Shown here: positions 45,671 through 56,667 of the stretch, in pieces
How the letters are laid out: the number at the start of each line of letters is the position of its first letter
How positions within the stretch are numbered: position 1 is the stretch's first letter
Assembly: GCA_930367205.1 (NCBI GenBank)
Contig: OV884009.1
Location: forward strand, 84,589,189 to 84,653,188
DNA: 64,000 bases
DNA from: Acanthosoma haemorrhoidale
Taxonomy: Eukaryota > Arthropoda > Insecta > Hemiptera > Acanthosomatidae
Direction of reading: 5' to 3'
Position numbers and translations under genes: made by a program
The notes under the pieces: generated by a model
Told to the model about the DNA's origin: nothing
Database searches by the model: none
Seen by the model: only the letters and a program-made list of their open reading frames with translations

Positions 45671-46549
45671 AAGGGTGTCCTAGAATTAACGCAAGATTTG
45701 AATTGGCCGCCATGATGTTAGTAGGATGTTAAGTTCTGGCAACCCTAAAAATAAACAATTTGACAGCTGACAGTTTAGGATTAGTAAAAATAGAGCGTTA
45801 CACGATAGAACAACGTGTCTTTATTGTTGAACATTATCTTAAAAATAATAAAAGTTTGGCGGCCGCAGTTCGAAAATTTCATACATATGGTCGGAATAGT
45901 GTTTTGACTTCATCAATTGAGAAGAGATTAATTGAAAAAATTAGGGAGACTGGATCAGTTGGAGACACACTGGTCGTCCAAAAACAAGCCGTTCAAATGT
46001 CAATATCGAAGCACTGCTTGAGAGTGTTGTTGAAAATCCAGGAACATCAATTCGGCGTCGTAAACACAGTTCCTTGTGCCGAAATTGGATGATATTGATG
46101 AGGGAAATATGTGGTTTCAACAAGATGTTGCCACATGCCATGCAGCCCATGAAACAATTCATACTGCATGAGTCATTTCCAGGTCGTGTACTTTCTCGTT
46201 TCGGTGATCAGAATTGGCCCCCTAGATTGTGTGATTTAACACCTTTAGATTTCGTTTATTTGAAGTCAAAGGTTTATGTCAACAAGCCAACATCCACCCG
46301 TTCATTAAAAGAGGAGATTCAACGCTGGATCAACGAAATTCAACCACATTTATGCCAAATGGTCATGGAAAATTTCGACAAAAGAGTGCGTATGTGCAAG
46401 CAAAGTAGTGGAGGCCATTTGCCCGATGTGTTATTCCATAAATAACTCTATCCTATTTACTTTATAATTCAATAAAAAAATTAACAACAAAAATAATAAA
46501 AACTGTGTTTCCTACTTAAATCAAATCTTGCGTTAATTCTGGGACACCC
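45671..46549 (+). mobile_element. Mariner-like element, copy B, complete with TIRs
   Basis: The 5' end AAGGGTGTCCTAGAATTAAC pairs with the 3' end GCGTTAATTCTGGGACACCC, with TA on both sides (45669-45670 and 46550-46551). The relic transposase starts with IERYTIEQRVFIVEHYLKNN, a DUF4817-type helix-turn-helix. It is frameshifted by loss of a residue in KFH(T)YGRN and reads on in broken frames. It finishes with QNWPPRLCDLTPLDF and GGHLPDVLFHK. The middle of the catalytic domain is deleted, so it can move only with a transposase supplied in trans. Confidence 0.9.
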
Positions 46550-46559
46550 TATTTAAAAT

Positions 46560-47096
46560 TTAAATTTAAACAATATTAATATTATTGGTGCAAAAAAAAA
46601 AATTAGGTAATGACCTAGCATTGACCCTGCTAGGTATTTTAGTTATTGGTTCCATTTTTTTTTAATTGATTTAGGAACTCCTTTTTCTCTAATAACATAA
46701 AAGAATATATTAGGCTAAGTATAACTAAGTTTGGTTGCAAAGGTATAATAAAGTTTATTGTAACTATTTTGCAAATATAATTCATTTCTGCCTATGTATC
46801 TATCTATCTATATATATTCCCTTATGTTCACTCACATATATATTAATATTTTTGACTGACTCGAGCATTTTTTTAGCATAAATTAGAATTTATAGCTTAA
46901 ATACATGCCAAGGGATAAGGTTAGATAATAACTAATAAGTTTGTGCGATGAAATAACCTGTAATTTCTATTTCCTTTGCATTGAACAACTTACATAATTT
47001 CATTTACGAAAAAAAAAAAATATAGAAAGATCTGATAAATTCAGAAATATATTTAACAGGTATATGTCAATAATTATTCCTCTTGTGTATACGTAG
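46560..47096. other. No exon seen; presumed region of the legumain start
   Basis: A/T-rich. The first visible legumain exon lacks an in-frame ATG, so a short first exon should lie here or within or beyond the duplicated block. I could not identify it. Confidence 0.35.
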
Positions 47097-47218
47097 TATA
47101 TTTGTTGGTACTGCTGTTGGGATCCGTCTTCACTGCAAATGGGAAACATTTGTTCACTCAAAATGTGTGGGCGGTGTTGGTAGCAGGCTCAAATGGTTGG
47201 AGTAACTACAGACATCAA
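47097..47218 (+). CDS. Legumain, visible exon 1 (signal peptide and catalytic Asn motif)
   Basis: It follows an acceptor-like TACGTAG after a pyrimidine-rich stretch and ends at CAA|GTACGT. It encodes a hydrophobic run YLLVLLLGSVFTANG, consistent with most of a secretory signal peptide, then NVWAVLVAGSNGWSNYRHQ. VAGSNGW.NYRHQ is the family C13 signature, in which Asn is part of the active site. No in-frame ATG is present, so the start codon is in an upstream exon. If the acceptor at 47060 is used instead, about 12 more residues are included. Legumain cleaves after Asn (and Asp at low pH) and acts in lysosome-like compartments or the gut lumen. Confidence 0.9.
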
Positions 47219-48455
47219 GTACGTGCTTTGTAAAACCTATTTTAGATAATATTATTTTTTGAGCTGGTTTGTATCAGTAATAAAATTCTCTACTTAGTCT
47301 AAACTTGATTTAACATGTAGCAATCTAACTCTTTCTAAATGAAGAGCAGGTTCATAAATTAAATGTTTTTTTACTGCATCATCATGCATATCATTTGGTC
47401 AGCGTAGTATTTTTCATTAAATTATAATAATTCGTTATAATTATTTGATTGTCATTAGTTAATTTTATCATCGGTTCTAATTAATCTTTAATTTAAAGAA
47501 TACTAAAAGATAAGGCAATAAATAGACCTTTCACTCTATGTAATCATTACCCACCAAGGAATAAAAGATTAGTCGGCATATACACATATTATAATATTTA
47601 TACTGATAACAGTTTAGTTCTGACTATCTATACGGGTCAAACACTTAAACAGATAATAATAGCAAATAAATAACGTGGTGGGTGAAAGGAAATATTTGAA
47701 ATGGTTCAAGGTAGTTAATTAGTGTTGGTTAGGAGAAAGGGCGTGCTGGAAAATTTAGAAACCCTTCACCTTCGTGTCAGCTGTTATTATTTGATTATTT
47801 TCTTCAAAATAATTATAAATTATAAGCCATTAACGTTTGGGTCAGAATGATTGATTTAATCATCATTTTAATTTTTCATTCAAGTTTTGACAACTAATTA
47901 GTACTGTTTATTTACACGGATCTTCTTTCTTTGCCCACTTTTCCTTCGCTTGAATGAATAGCAAGAACCGTACTTCTCAAAAAATTCGTCAATCCACTTC
48001 TTTTCTGGCACTTAAATCAGAGTGCAAAAGATGGCTCCACTTCTGTCAGTTTGTATGTTCTTCAATATCAGTGATAAAACTGACCCGCCTCAAATTTTAG
48101 TCATAATTAACAACACCTAGGGATTCATTGAATTCGGTTAAGATTTAATTCGGATGTGATAAACATTTAAACCTCTGAAAATTCGAAGTGCCAACACATC
48201 GATGTCCATTAACTGGCCAGTTTTTCTTTGACTTCTTCAATTCCCAGACAATTGAGGAAATAGGAATAGTTTATTTTTAATAGTTTCTGAATCAGGAATT
48301 TGACTTAAGGCCTGTAAGTGGAAGAGGACTTTTCCCAGCGGTAATTAGTACAATCCAGCGTCTCGCAGAGTGTATGTTCGATGATCGATTCGACCATGCA
48401 CCTCTTATACATGCTAAACAGACAGACGGTTGTTATGATGTGGTTTCATTTTCAG

Positions 48456-48553
48456 GCAGATGTTTGTCACGCATATCAAACATTGGTCAAAACCGGAATT
48501 CCTAAAGACAGGATTATCACTATGATGTATGATGACATCGCACACAATGATCA
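48456..48553 (+). CDS. Legumain, visible exon 2
   Basis: TTTTCAG acceptor, CA|GTAAGA donor, phase 0 in and phase 2 out. It encodes ADVCHAYQTLVKTGIPKDRI, then ITMMYDDIAHND. HQADxCHAYQ...GIP...I..MMYDDIA is the strongly conserved legumain block following the NYRHQ motif. The mariner copy C lies 130 bases downstream, in the next intron. Confidence 0.96.
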
Positions 48554-48684
48554 GTAAGATAAACATATAACATTAATATGTAATTCATTATTATTTTAGT
48601 TGTGGTATGTAATAATGCCCTGGTGTTAATTTTAAATAATATTTAATGTATGAGAACAGTGCCGGGGACTTGTATATATATGTA

Positions 48685-49492
48685 AAGGGTGTCCCAGAAT
48701 TAACGCAAGATTTGAATTTGCCGCCATTTGTGCAGTAAAGTGCTGGCAACCCTAAAAAAAAAACAATTTGACAGCTGACAGTTTAGGGTTAGTAAAAATG
48801 GAGCGTTACACGATAGAACAATGTGTCTTTATTGTTGAACATTATCTCAAAAATAATGAAAGTTTGGTGGCCTCAGTTCGAAAATTTCATACAAAATATG
48901 GTCGGAATAGTGTTTTGACTAAATCAACTGTGAAGAGATTAATTGAAAAAAATAGGGAGACTGGATCTGGATAGTTGGAGACACTAAACACACATCAAGT
49001 CGTAGACAAGAATTGTGACATGATAACACAGTTCTTTGTGCCGAAATTGGATGACATTGATGTGGGAAATATGTGGTTTCAACAAGATGGTGCCACATGC
49101 CATACAGCCCATGAAAGAATTCAAATACTGCGTTTCGGTGATCAGAATTGGCCCCCTAGATTGTGTGATTTAACACCTTTAGATTTCTTTTTATGGGGTT
49201 ATTTGAAGTCAAAGGTGTATGTCAACAAGCCCACATCCATCCGTTCAATAAAAGAGGAAATTCAAAGCTGCATCAACGAAATTCAACCACATTTATGCCA
49301 AATGGTCATGGAAAATTTCGACAAAATAGTGCGTTTGTGCCAGCAAAGTCGTGGAGGCCATTTGCCCGATGTGTTATTCCATAAATAACCTTATCCTATT
49401 TACTTTATAATTCAATAAAAAAATAACACAAAAATAATAAAAACTGTGTTTTCTATTTAAATCAAATCTTGCGTTAATTCTGGGACACCCTT
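48685..49492 (+). mobile_element. Mariner-like element, copy C, non-autonomous, in legumain intron
   Basis: Terminal repeats (GGGTGTCCCAGAATTAACGC and its reverse complement) are perfect over more than 25 bases and flanked by TA. An ATG at 48798 opens MERYTIEQCVFIVEHYLKNN and runs to RLIEKNRETGSG. After an internal deletion the frame at 48975-49388 gives MWFQQDGATCHTAHERI (second catalytic Asp), WPPRLCDLTPLDFFLWGYLK (third catalytic Asp) and GGHLPDVLFHK. The part with the first Asp is gone. It shares both ends with copy B, but the internal deletion has different limits, so the copies arose separately. Confidence 0.92.
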
Positions 49493-49499
49493 TACATAT

Positions 49500-50145
49500 A
49501 TACATATATATAAATACTGAAAGTTCGAGGTGGTTCAAAGGATTGCTGTTTTAAATGCATAAAAATGCTATCATCATCATGCCTAAAAAAATACTTTGAG
49601 AGTAGAGACTTGCTGAACTATCAACAACGTTGTAAGATAATGCAATATAATTTCGTGGTTTACTATAAAATATTATAAATATAAAGATATATGCAATTTT
49701 TTGGTCCCCGTTTCCTAATAATGAACTAAGATGATTAGAAGTCACTACTAACTTTAAAAGTAGTATTGTATATTTTGAGCAACACTGACTGGAAACATAG
49801 GCCCTATTATGAACATAGGAAAAACCAACTGCTAGCAGTACCCAATGCAAGCTGTTTGTATATCTACGCATAAATGGAATTCTCAGGTGGGATAGTAGCT
49901 TCAAATACAATATTACATAAAAAAACATATTAATAGCCAATGACTTGAAAAATTGACAGTACAACGATCTGGACACGTTTGAAATCCAATTGTAAATGTT
50001 ATTTCCATCTTCCACATTTGAGTTAATTTATTATAACCAAATATTTCTCGTAGACTTTTAAAGTTTTTTCTTCACAAAACGTTTTTATGTTGAGAGATGG
50101 ATCGACCTCTTAATATTTTTCAGGACCTATATCCTCAACTCAAAT
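49500..50145. other. Legumain intron, no further feature
   Basis: A/T-rich. An open minus-strand frame of about 150 codons (49551-50015) has no ATG start and no recognisable domain, and is low in complexity; I do not call it a gene. Confidence 0.4.
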
Positions 50146-50149
50146 TCAA

Positions 50150-50610
50150 ATCAGTGTAGTTCAACACCGTACTTCGATTTTCTTACTTGAAATTGGCCTT
50201 CTAACATCCTTGGTTTCTTCATCCACCATGAATTAAGGACAATAAATTCATCTACTGGTCGGCTTTATGGCCTCTCATCCGATCATAGTATTTTACCCCT
50301 CAATATTTCTATTCACCCAATCCCCAAACCACTGCCCCCTTCAGTCCTCGAAGCCCCAGTTGACTGGACTCTCTTCTATGAACATCAAATAGATTCTATT
50401 GCCCTCAGAATTAAACTGAAATCCTCACAGATCTAGAAACTACCAAACATTATTTTTCACCTTCATCCAACATTGTGCTTAGAATTTTTCGTAAGCTCGA
50501 TCCTATTCGAAGGCCAGAACAAAAATGTATGACTTCACCTGCTCGGCCTTATCAACATCAAACGCCTACCCAAAGCCTTACGGAAAAGACACGCTACCCT
50601 GTTGATATCT
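50150..50610 (+). pseudogene. Jockey-type LINE, end of endonuclease domain
   Basis: The plus strand reads YGLSSDHSILPLNIS (about 50266-50310) followed by PPSVLEAPVDWTLFYEHQID. SSDHS is the last catalytic motif of the apurinic-type endonuclease of non-LTR elements, and the Pro-rich stretch then VDW..F is the start of the linker in the Jockey group. The minus-strand LINE at 52760-52860 has the corresponding AHSPLILTISLG...VD segment. Stops follow quickly. Confidence 0.7.
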
Positions 50611-50644
50611 ACTGTTTATTTTATTGTGATTCTTGCGATTAATT

Positions 50645-52970
50645 GTGAAACTTCTTAATTGTGATAAAATTACAATCTGCCTTATTGGGCAATAAATACA
50701 ATGTGTGACAAATGTTCCCATTCATAACAATTTACAACTTTCATTCATATAGTATTTACAAACAGCCCAGAGACTTCCCAATCCACATAATTGTCATCTC
50801 CCTCGAGGAATGCAAAAGAGAAAGCGGAGTCTTAGGAAGCCCCCACGCTCCTCCGTCAGCCGCGTCACCGGATACAAGTCAGTGAAGGGTGGCCAAGAAT
50901 CCGAGAGTCACTCTTGTCTGGCTAGAGACGCTCAAGATATGATTGGAGAAACTGGGCGTGCCGGGAGTCCTGGCAATGGTAATTTTCTGTCACGTATTTA
51001 TAGCTAATTACGCAGTGGCCTCTAAGGAGGATTATAGGGACGAATGGCGCAGTGTAATGAATGTGCTATGGGATTAGGGTGTTTGGATAGGTTTCTACGG
51101 AATTTCATGAACTTGAAGGGATCAGTTCGTTCTCATGAGAATGTAAGGTGTATTAAGATCGTTATGAAGGGTTTTGTTGCTGACGTAATCAGGGGCATTA
51201 ACTATTGTATTCAAGATATTTGATTGAAAGGATTGGATACGCTGCCCTTCGAAGTAGTCTGTACAGTTGTCCAAAGCGTCTGTTTAGTTCTTGTCATTTT
51301 AGCCTCGTGTGTGGGTTCCATGTCACAGTCCTTTGTCGAGATGGAACCCTAAATACCGTACTGTCTGGCATACAGGAAGAGGAATGGAATTAAACAAAAC
51401 TAGTGGACAGTACTTGTGGCAGAGGGTAAAGGGAATGTGGGACATTTTGCTTCATTAACGTTGATCCACCATTGGTTGCACCAATACTCGATCTCATCAA
51501 GGTGTTTTTGAAGGTTATGGAGTCTGGGTGGGATGACAGGACTGCAATGTTATCTGCAAATGTTGCCAAGAAGATATTGGGGTAGAGGGGACATCAGCCG
51601 TATATAGGTTATAGAGGATGGGACCCAGGACACTGCCCTGTGGAACCCCTGCTTTTATAGGATAGTAGTTAGAATATTCTATACCTCAGTGAACTGGGAA
51701 GAAGGGGTTTGAAAGGTAGGACTGTATGGTTAAGAAAAGGGTCTGTGGTAAAGATCTTTTGAGTTTGTAAGGTAAACCTGCGTGCCAGAGCCTGTCAAAA
51801 GCTTGAGCTATGTTCAGAAAGGCAGCAATGTAGTACTGTTTCGTTTCAAAGCCTGAGGATATGTGATCAACTACGCGAAGGCCTTGTTGAACAGTGGAAT
51901 GTCATAGACGGAAACCTAACTGGTAAGTAGGAAAACGTTTTTTGGATTAAACAATTGGAAGTAGACGTTTTAATAGGAGTTTTTCAAATATTTTTGAGAG
52001 GATAAGGAGTAAACTAATTGGACGGTAAAATGAGGCGTTATAGGGTGGTTTAGCGGGCTTGCCGAATAGGATAATAATGGAATGTTTTCAGAGAGAAAAG
52101 TTCGTCGTTCGGATAATGCAATTATATATGTTGGTTAGAAAGATTATGACTTTAGGAGGAAGTTGTTAGAGAATTTTTGTGCTATGAGTATGATTTAGAT
52201 GATAAAGGTGAGGTGTAAAATTAGAGGAAAGCGAATTTTCCCGACCTTCCCCGTTTGAAGCCGCCTCGACCCATCATCACAATAGGGTGGGCGTGAAACA
52301 GGATGATATTTTAGAATTCTTTTAGTTACATTCCAAAGGGACTTATCCCTGGTAGATAGAGAGGAGAGGTGGGAATTAAAAGAATCGGATTGCAAGCTTG
52401 CTAAATGCCGCTTTACCTATAGGTAGTAATGATTGTACGAGCGACGATCAGCAAGATGTCGGAATCGTTGCCACACTGTTCTCGAATAGCGTTTGGATTG
52501 GATTAGGTCTTTGAGATGCTGAGATAAAGGATTTTGATTGTGAATTTTTGGATGACGATAGGGTGACGATGCCTCCCATGCCGACCTCTGGATCAGAGTG
52601 GTGAAAGAATGCACTGCATCGTCTAGGTCTTGGGATGTTTTCAAGGACACTTTGAGGTCTACGGAATCTGTAAGAAGCTGGTGTAAGTGGTCTCAATCGA
52701 CTGGACCCCTAATAAATGAAGGAGGAGGCAGTTTGTGAATTGGTCCTAGGGAAATGGTTAGAATCAAAGGGCTATGAGCGAAATAGAGGTGATCGCGGAG
52801 CGTAAGTGAATAGTTTAATGTTCCTAAACTATTCTGGAAGAAGAAGTCAAGGAGATCAGGATTTCAGTCAGGATCTGATGACCAATAGGTGGCTGTATCA
52901 GGAGGTAGGAAGAAGGGTAATACATCGATGCTAGGGTGAGGGGGAAAGTGGCGGTGCTGATTGACAATGC
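50645..52970 (-). pseudogene. Jockey-type LINE, endonuclease end to 3' end
   Basis: On the minus strand: FFLPPDTATYWSSDPD and LLDFFFQNSLGTLNY (endonuclease end, about 52900-52820); LYFAHSPLILTISLG; the linker region (52696-52400); a weak finger region; then AGVPQGSVLGPILYN (about 51655) and a frameshifted FADD region (about 51565). The 3' untranslated part (51235-50645) is shared with 32625-33235, and less closely with 20285 and 27118. The copy is 5'-truncated near 52970 and full of stops. It lies antisense in the legumain intron between visible exons 2 and 3. Confidence 0.82.
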
Positions 52971-53269
52971 AGTGGACTGAACGAAATTATGAGCTAGATC
53001 GCTACTGTTACACTCAAAACTGTAAATTCGTAAAGCGCCTTTTACAGCATTCCGATCACAAACATTTGATTCCTACCTGTCCTATTTATCGACTTAAGAT
53101 GATTTCTTTGGAGAGTTACAAGATCTTGAATTACCATTATGTAATACGATCGGCCCTGGCTGGCGTCAGACGTTAAAATATGGAAGTATTTGCGCAGCAC
53201 TTTTGGCGTGCTTATATTATATACACTTCATCCTGACCAGCAAAATCTCTCCCATTAATTTGGAAGAAT

Positions 53270-53720
53270 TACTAACTTCCCTAGTTCCTCTTTCATTTCC
53301 TCCAGAGGCAGTCAAGTCAACCTCTCTGAGGTAAAATACCTTTTCAGTAACTTACCTCTCCGTAAATATCCTCGATACAATCTTCTCACTGTTCTGACCC
53401 TTTTACAACTCCCCTTGAAGAAAATAGTTTTCTTGACATATATATTAAATTGCATATTTAGAACCACCCACTATCTATTTCTTTGGAAATATTTCATGTT
53501 TTTCCTTTTTCAGAAACCTGGTAAGTGACCTAATGATCCCTCATCTAATTGTCCTATAAACCTACTTCCATTCACCTCAAATGTATTTGTGAGAGTCCAA
53601 CTTTAATATTCGAATCCATCAATTTAGCTTCTCGTCCAGACGCTCCACTGCTCAGCGGTGCCTTCACGTTGTAGATCATATATTCACTTGAAAGTAAATA
53701 CTTTTGCACGAGTGATTTTC
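53270..53720 (+). pseudogene. Jockey-type LINE, reverse transcriptase fragment
   Basis: CTCTGAGGTAAAATACCTTT and following bases match the start of the RT in the copy at 55200-55330 (SEVKYLLKNLPYRKSPGYDL there; EVKYLFSNLPLRKYPRYNLL here). Further matches run to the QCST..RCLHVVDHI region near 53660-53690. It is more decayed than the 55130 copy. Confidence 0.7.
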
Positions 53721-54150
53721 TGAACTCGGGCTTTCAACCGGGTAGACCTCTCTGGATAACTTTAGAAGTTGTTACGTGTGCAAAGGGCTAAACTTACTCG
53801 GTAGATTACCAGACGATAGATTACGGATTTCCTGGACGGAAACCAGTACCTAAAAACCCGGCCTTGGCGCTGTTTTTCTCTTACACTAAAAATGTTATAA
53901 TTTGTATATCTTTAATAAATAAATAAAAATGAACCTTATAAAATTACTATAGGTAAATATAATTACAAATTTATCATGATTTGATCATTTATTTATTTTG
54001 GATTATTCATTGATTCTAATGCATGACATATTGTGTAAATTTATATAAAATACTATTCGCAAATTCAAATTTGTTTATAGAATTTTAATAAAATATATTC
54101 ACGATAACCAAAGCTTATGTTATTATCTGCTCTTAAATTTTACATTCCAG

Positions 54151-54232
54151 AAATAGACAAAAAGGAAAAATTTTTAACGCACCAAATGGGCCAAATGTTT
54201 ATGAAGGTGTTGTCATTGACTACAAAGGAAAA
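54151..54232 (+). CDS. Legumain, visible exon 3
   Basis: ATTCCAG acceptor; AAA|GTAAGT donor. The first base completes the Gln codon from the previous exon. It encodes NRQKGKIFNAPNGPNVYEGV, then VIDYKGK. It matches NP.PG.I.N.P.G.DVY.GV..DY.G in the family, although the usual NP-PG is NR-KG here. The preceding intron (5.6 kb) carries the mariner element and three LINE fragments. Confidence 0.93.
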
Positions 54233-55129
54233 GTAAGTATAATAAAAGATATTTCTCTTTATTTTTCGAATATATGCATGACACTTACTGGATGGAAAAA
54301 TACATTTGAGGTATGCAAATAAACGTCTTAACATGAAGATATGTCAGTCAATGAGAAAAAATGTGATTGTGAAAACAGTTTGGGGTTGGGATGGTGAAAG
54401 ATGTTCCCAAGCAAAGCTTCTACAAAATCCTTCTACAGGAGAACGTTGACACTATTGGGACAGTGATTTAGGAAGAGTGGTGATTTGGTTTGTTGCATTC
54501 AACAATAATGGAATATTTGTTGTTGGGATGGATTTTCATTAGTGCTGCTAAATTAGTTTTTTCAACTATTTTTTTACTGCAAGTGTGCACTATAATATGT
54601 GATAGTATTTGATGTTCCTATGTCACAGTGAAACTCTCCTAGCATGACTACCAGGGTTCTCACCATTCTTTGTCATACAACATAGCTGTATCAGCTTTAT
54701 GAGTAACCCCAGTCCTTCAGTAACTATGCAGAAACCTGTCTGTTAATAATTTCGTAAGATTCCTCTAAGTCTGTGAAGAGGTGGTGACTATGAATTTTAT
54801 GTTCAGGGCTGTTTTCAAAAACTTGCCAATGAATGAACATGTTCGTCAGTGGACTGCACTCTTTTAAATCCACTCTGATAATGTGCAATATTTTTTTTTC
54901 GGTGTGAAGAAGATGCTTTTGGTAGAAAATTTGAAACAGGATGATCAACTGGTAAAATGTAGATTATTTTGGAGTTGGTACAGTCCAAACTCCCTTTCTA
55001 TGAAATTTACATATCGCAGTATTCAATATTTCCACCATTAATTGCTTCTCTCCCCGTTCTTGTAGTTCCTTGACAAAACTTTGCTTAAAAGCTCAGCGGG
55101 AAGTCTTTCAAATGTAAGAGCCTTTTGGT

Positions 55130-56115
55130 TACTGTTATAATATACTATACACCTTACTCCTCAAAACAATACTCATCGCATAACTGTTGGAAATCTTTTT
55201 TCCTCAACTCACCTATCCCTCTCTCACTTCCACCAAAAGCCGTTAACCCCTCTGAGGTCAAATATCTTCTGAAAAACTTACCATACCGAAAATCTCCCGG
55301 ATATGATCTCCTTACTCCTCGAATTCTCCAACAACTTCCTCCTAAAGCCATAATCTTCCTAACCTACAAATATAATTGCATTATCCGATCTACGCACTTT
55401 CCTCTCCTCTGGAAACGTTCCATTATAGTCCTATTCGCCAAACCCGGTAAACCACCCAAAAACACATCATCTTACCGCCCAATTAGCCTACTCCTTATCC
55501 TCTCAAAAATATTTGAAAAACTCCTATTAAAACGTCTACTTCCAATTGTTTAATCCTAAAACCTTTATCTTACTCGCCAGTTTGGTTTCCGTCAACAACA
55601 TTCCACTGCTCAACAAGGCCTTCACGTTGTTGATCACATATCCTCAGCTCTTAAAACCAAACAGTACTGCATTGCTGCCTTTCTGGACATAGCTCAAGCT
55701 TTTGACAGGGACTGGCACGCAGGTTTACCTTACTAACTCAAAAGATCTTTACCACAGGCCCTTTTCCTAACCATACAGTCCTACCTTTCAAACCCCTTCT
55801 TCCCAGTTCACTGAGGTATAGAATATTCTAACTACTATCCCATAAAAGCAGGAGTTCCACAGGGCAGTGTCCTGGGTCCCATCCTCTATAACCTATATAC
55901 GGTTGATGTCCCCTCTACCCCAATACCTTATTGGCAACATTTGCAGATGACATTGCAGCTCTGTCATCCCATCCAGACACCGATAAGCACCGGTAACCTC
56001 AAAAAACACCTTAATGAGATCGAGTATTGGTGCAACCAATGGTGGATCAAAGTTAATGAAGCAAAATGTCCCACATTCCCTTTCCCCTCTGCCACAAGTA
56101 CTGTCCACTAGTTTT
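55130..56115 (+). pseudogene. Jockey-type LINE, nearly complete reverse transcriptase core
   Basis: Plus strand, in order: NPSEVKYLLKNLPYRKSPGY (about 55238); LWKRSIIVLFAKPGKPPKNT; SSYRPISLLLILSKIFEKLL (about 55467); QFGFRQQHSTAQQ in another frame; FLDIAQAFDRDWHA with the catalytic Asp (about 55681); AGVPQGSVLGPILYN (about 55849); and TFADDIAALS with the paired Asp of the active site (about 55940). At least three frameshifts separate these. It ends near 56115 without the 3' untranslated part. The segment 55850-56110 is the reverse complement of the minus-strand LINE at 51400-51660. Confidence 0.88.
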
Positions 56116-56660
56116 AGTGCTCAGGAGAGAGGTATGTTCAGGAGAAGAGCTATAGGCTAGGTATTATACGTAGTTTACGCGGTCTTGGAATGGCCACTAC
56201 TTCAAACTCGCAATCTGAGGGTAGGCCGGATCCCAAAGGCGAGTGTGACCCGGAATGAGGCAGACTAGACCTTTGGGGGAAACGTTACTAGGAACATTGT
56301 GTAGGCCCCCAGAAGCCGTCGTCTGCATGGAAGCGGTCCTTTCTAAGGATGATTTGATACTAATTTAGCGGGTAGAAGCCAGGAATCTCCACTGGGAAGT
56401 TTATGGAGGCTTACAGCACCGAGACTAAATATAGTAGGAGAGAGAGCATTATTCACTTTAAGTGTCTGATTCTGACTGAATAAAAAAAATTGGAATTTCT
56501 CCCATATATAGACAGGTAGATTTTAGCGCACATCCAATGATAAGCCGGCTTATTTCATCCAATAAGGAAGATCGTTATTCTGACCAATCAGGATCGACTA
56601 CGCCAGTCCTTCTAGTGATTGCTTGTGGTGTCGGGTTCGTGAACAAGTCTCATCTCTCTA
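56116..56660. other. No recognisable gene in legumain intron
   Basis: Moderate GC at 56150-56400. The CGGATCCCAAAGGCGAGTGTG block (56229) resembles, in reverse complement, sequence of the solo LTRs near 32160 and 57375, so this is probably another LTR scrap. Confidence 0.4.
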
Positions 56661-56667
56661 TAATGAC

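Larger units (their letters stand above)
42791..46482. repeat. Tandem duplication, copy 2 (3692 bp)
   Basis: Second unit of the tandem pair. It runs on into the missing 3' end of the mariner element (to 46549), so this copy represents the original right-hand junction and copy 1 the original left-hand junction. Confidence 0.97.

Noticed and set aside
49551..50015. Minus-strand open frame of about 150 codons in a legumain intron
   Set aside because: No ATG start, A/T-driven low-complexity sequence rich in Tyr, Phe, Leu and Ser, no domain; fits chance in A/T-rich DNA.
52961..53176. Plus-strand ATG frame of 71 codons
   Set aside because: No domain, and it lies at the junction of a 5'-truncated LINE; no splice or homology support.
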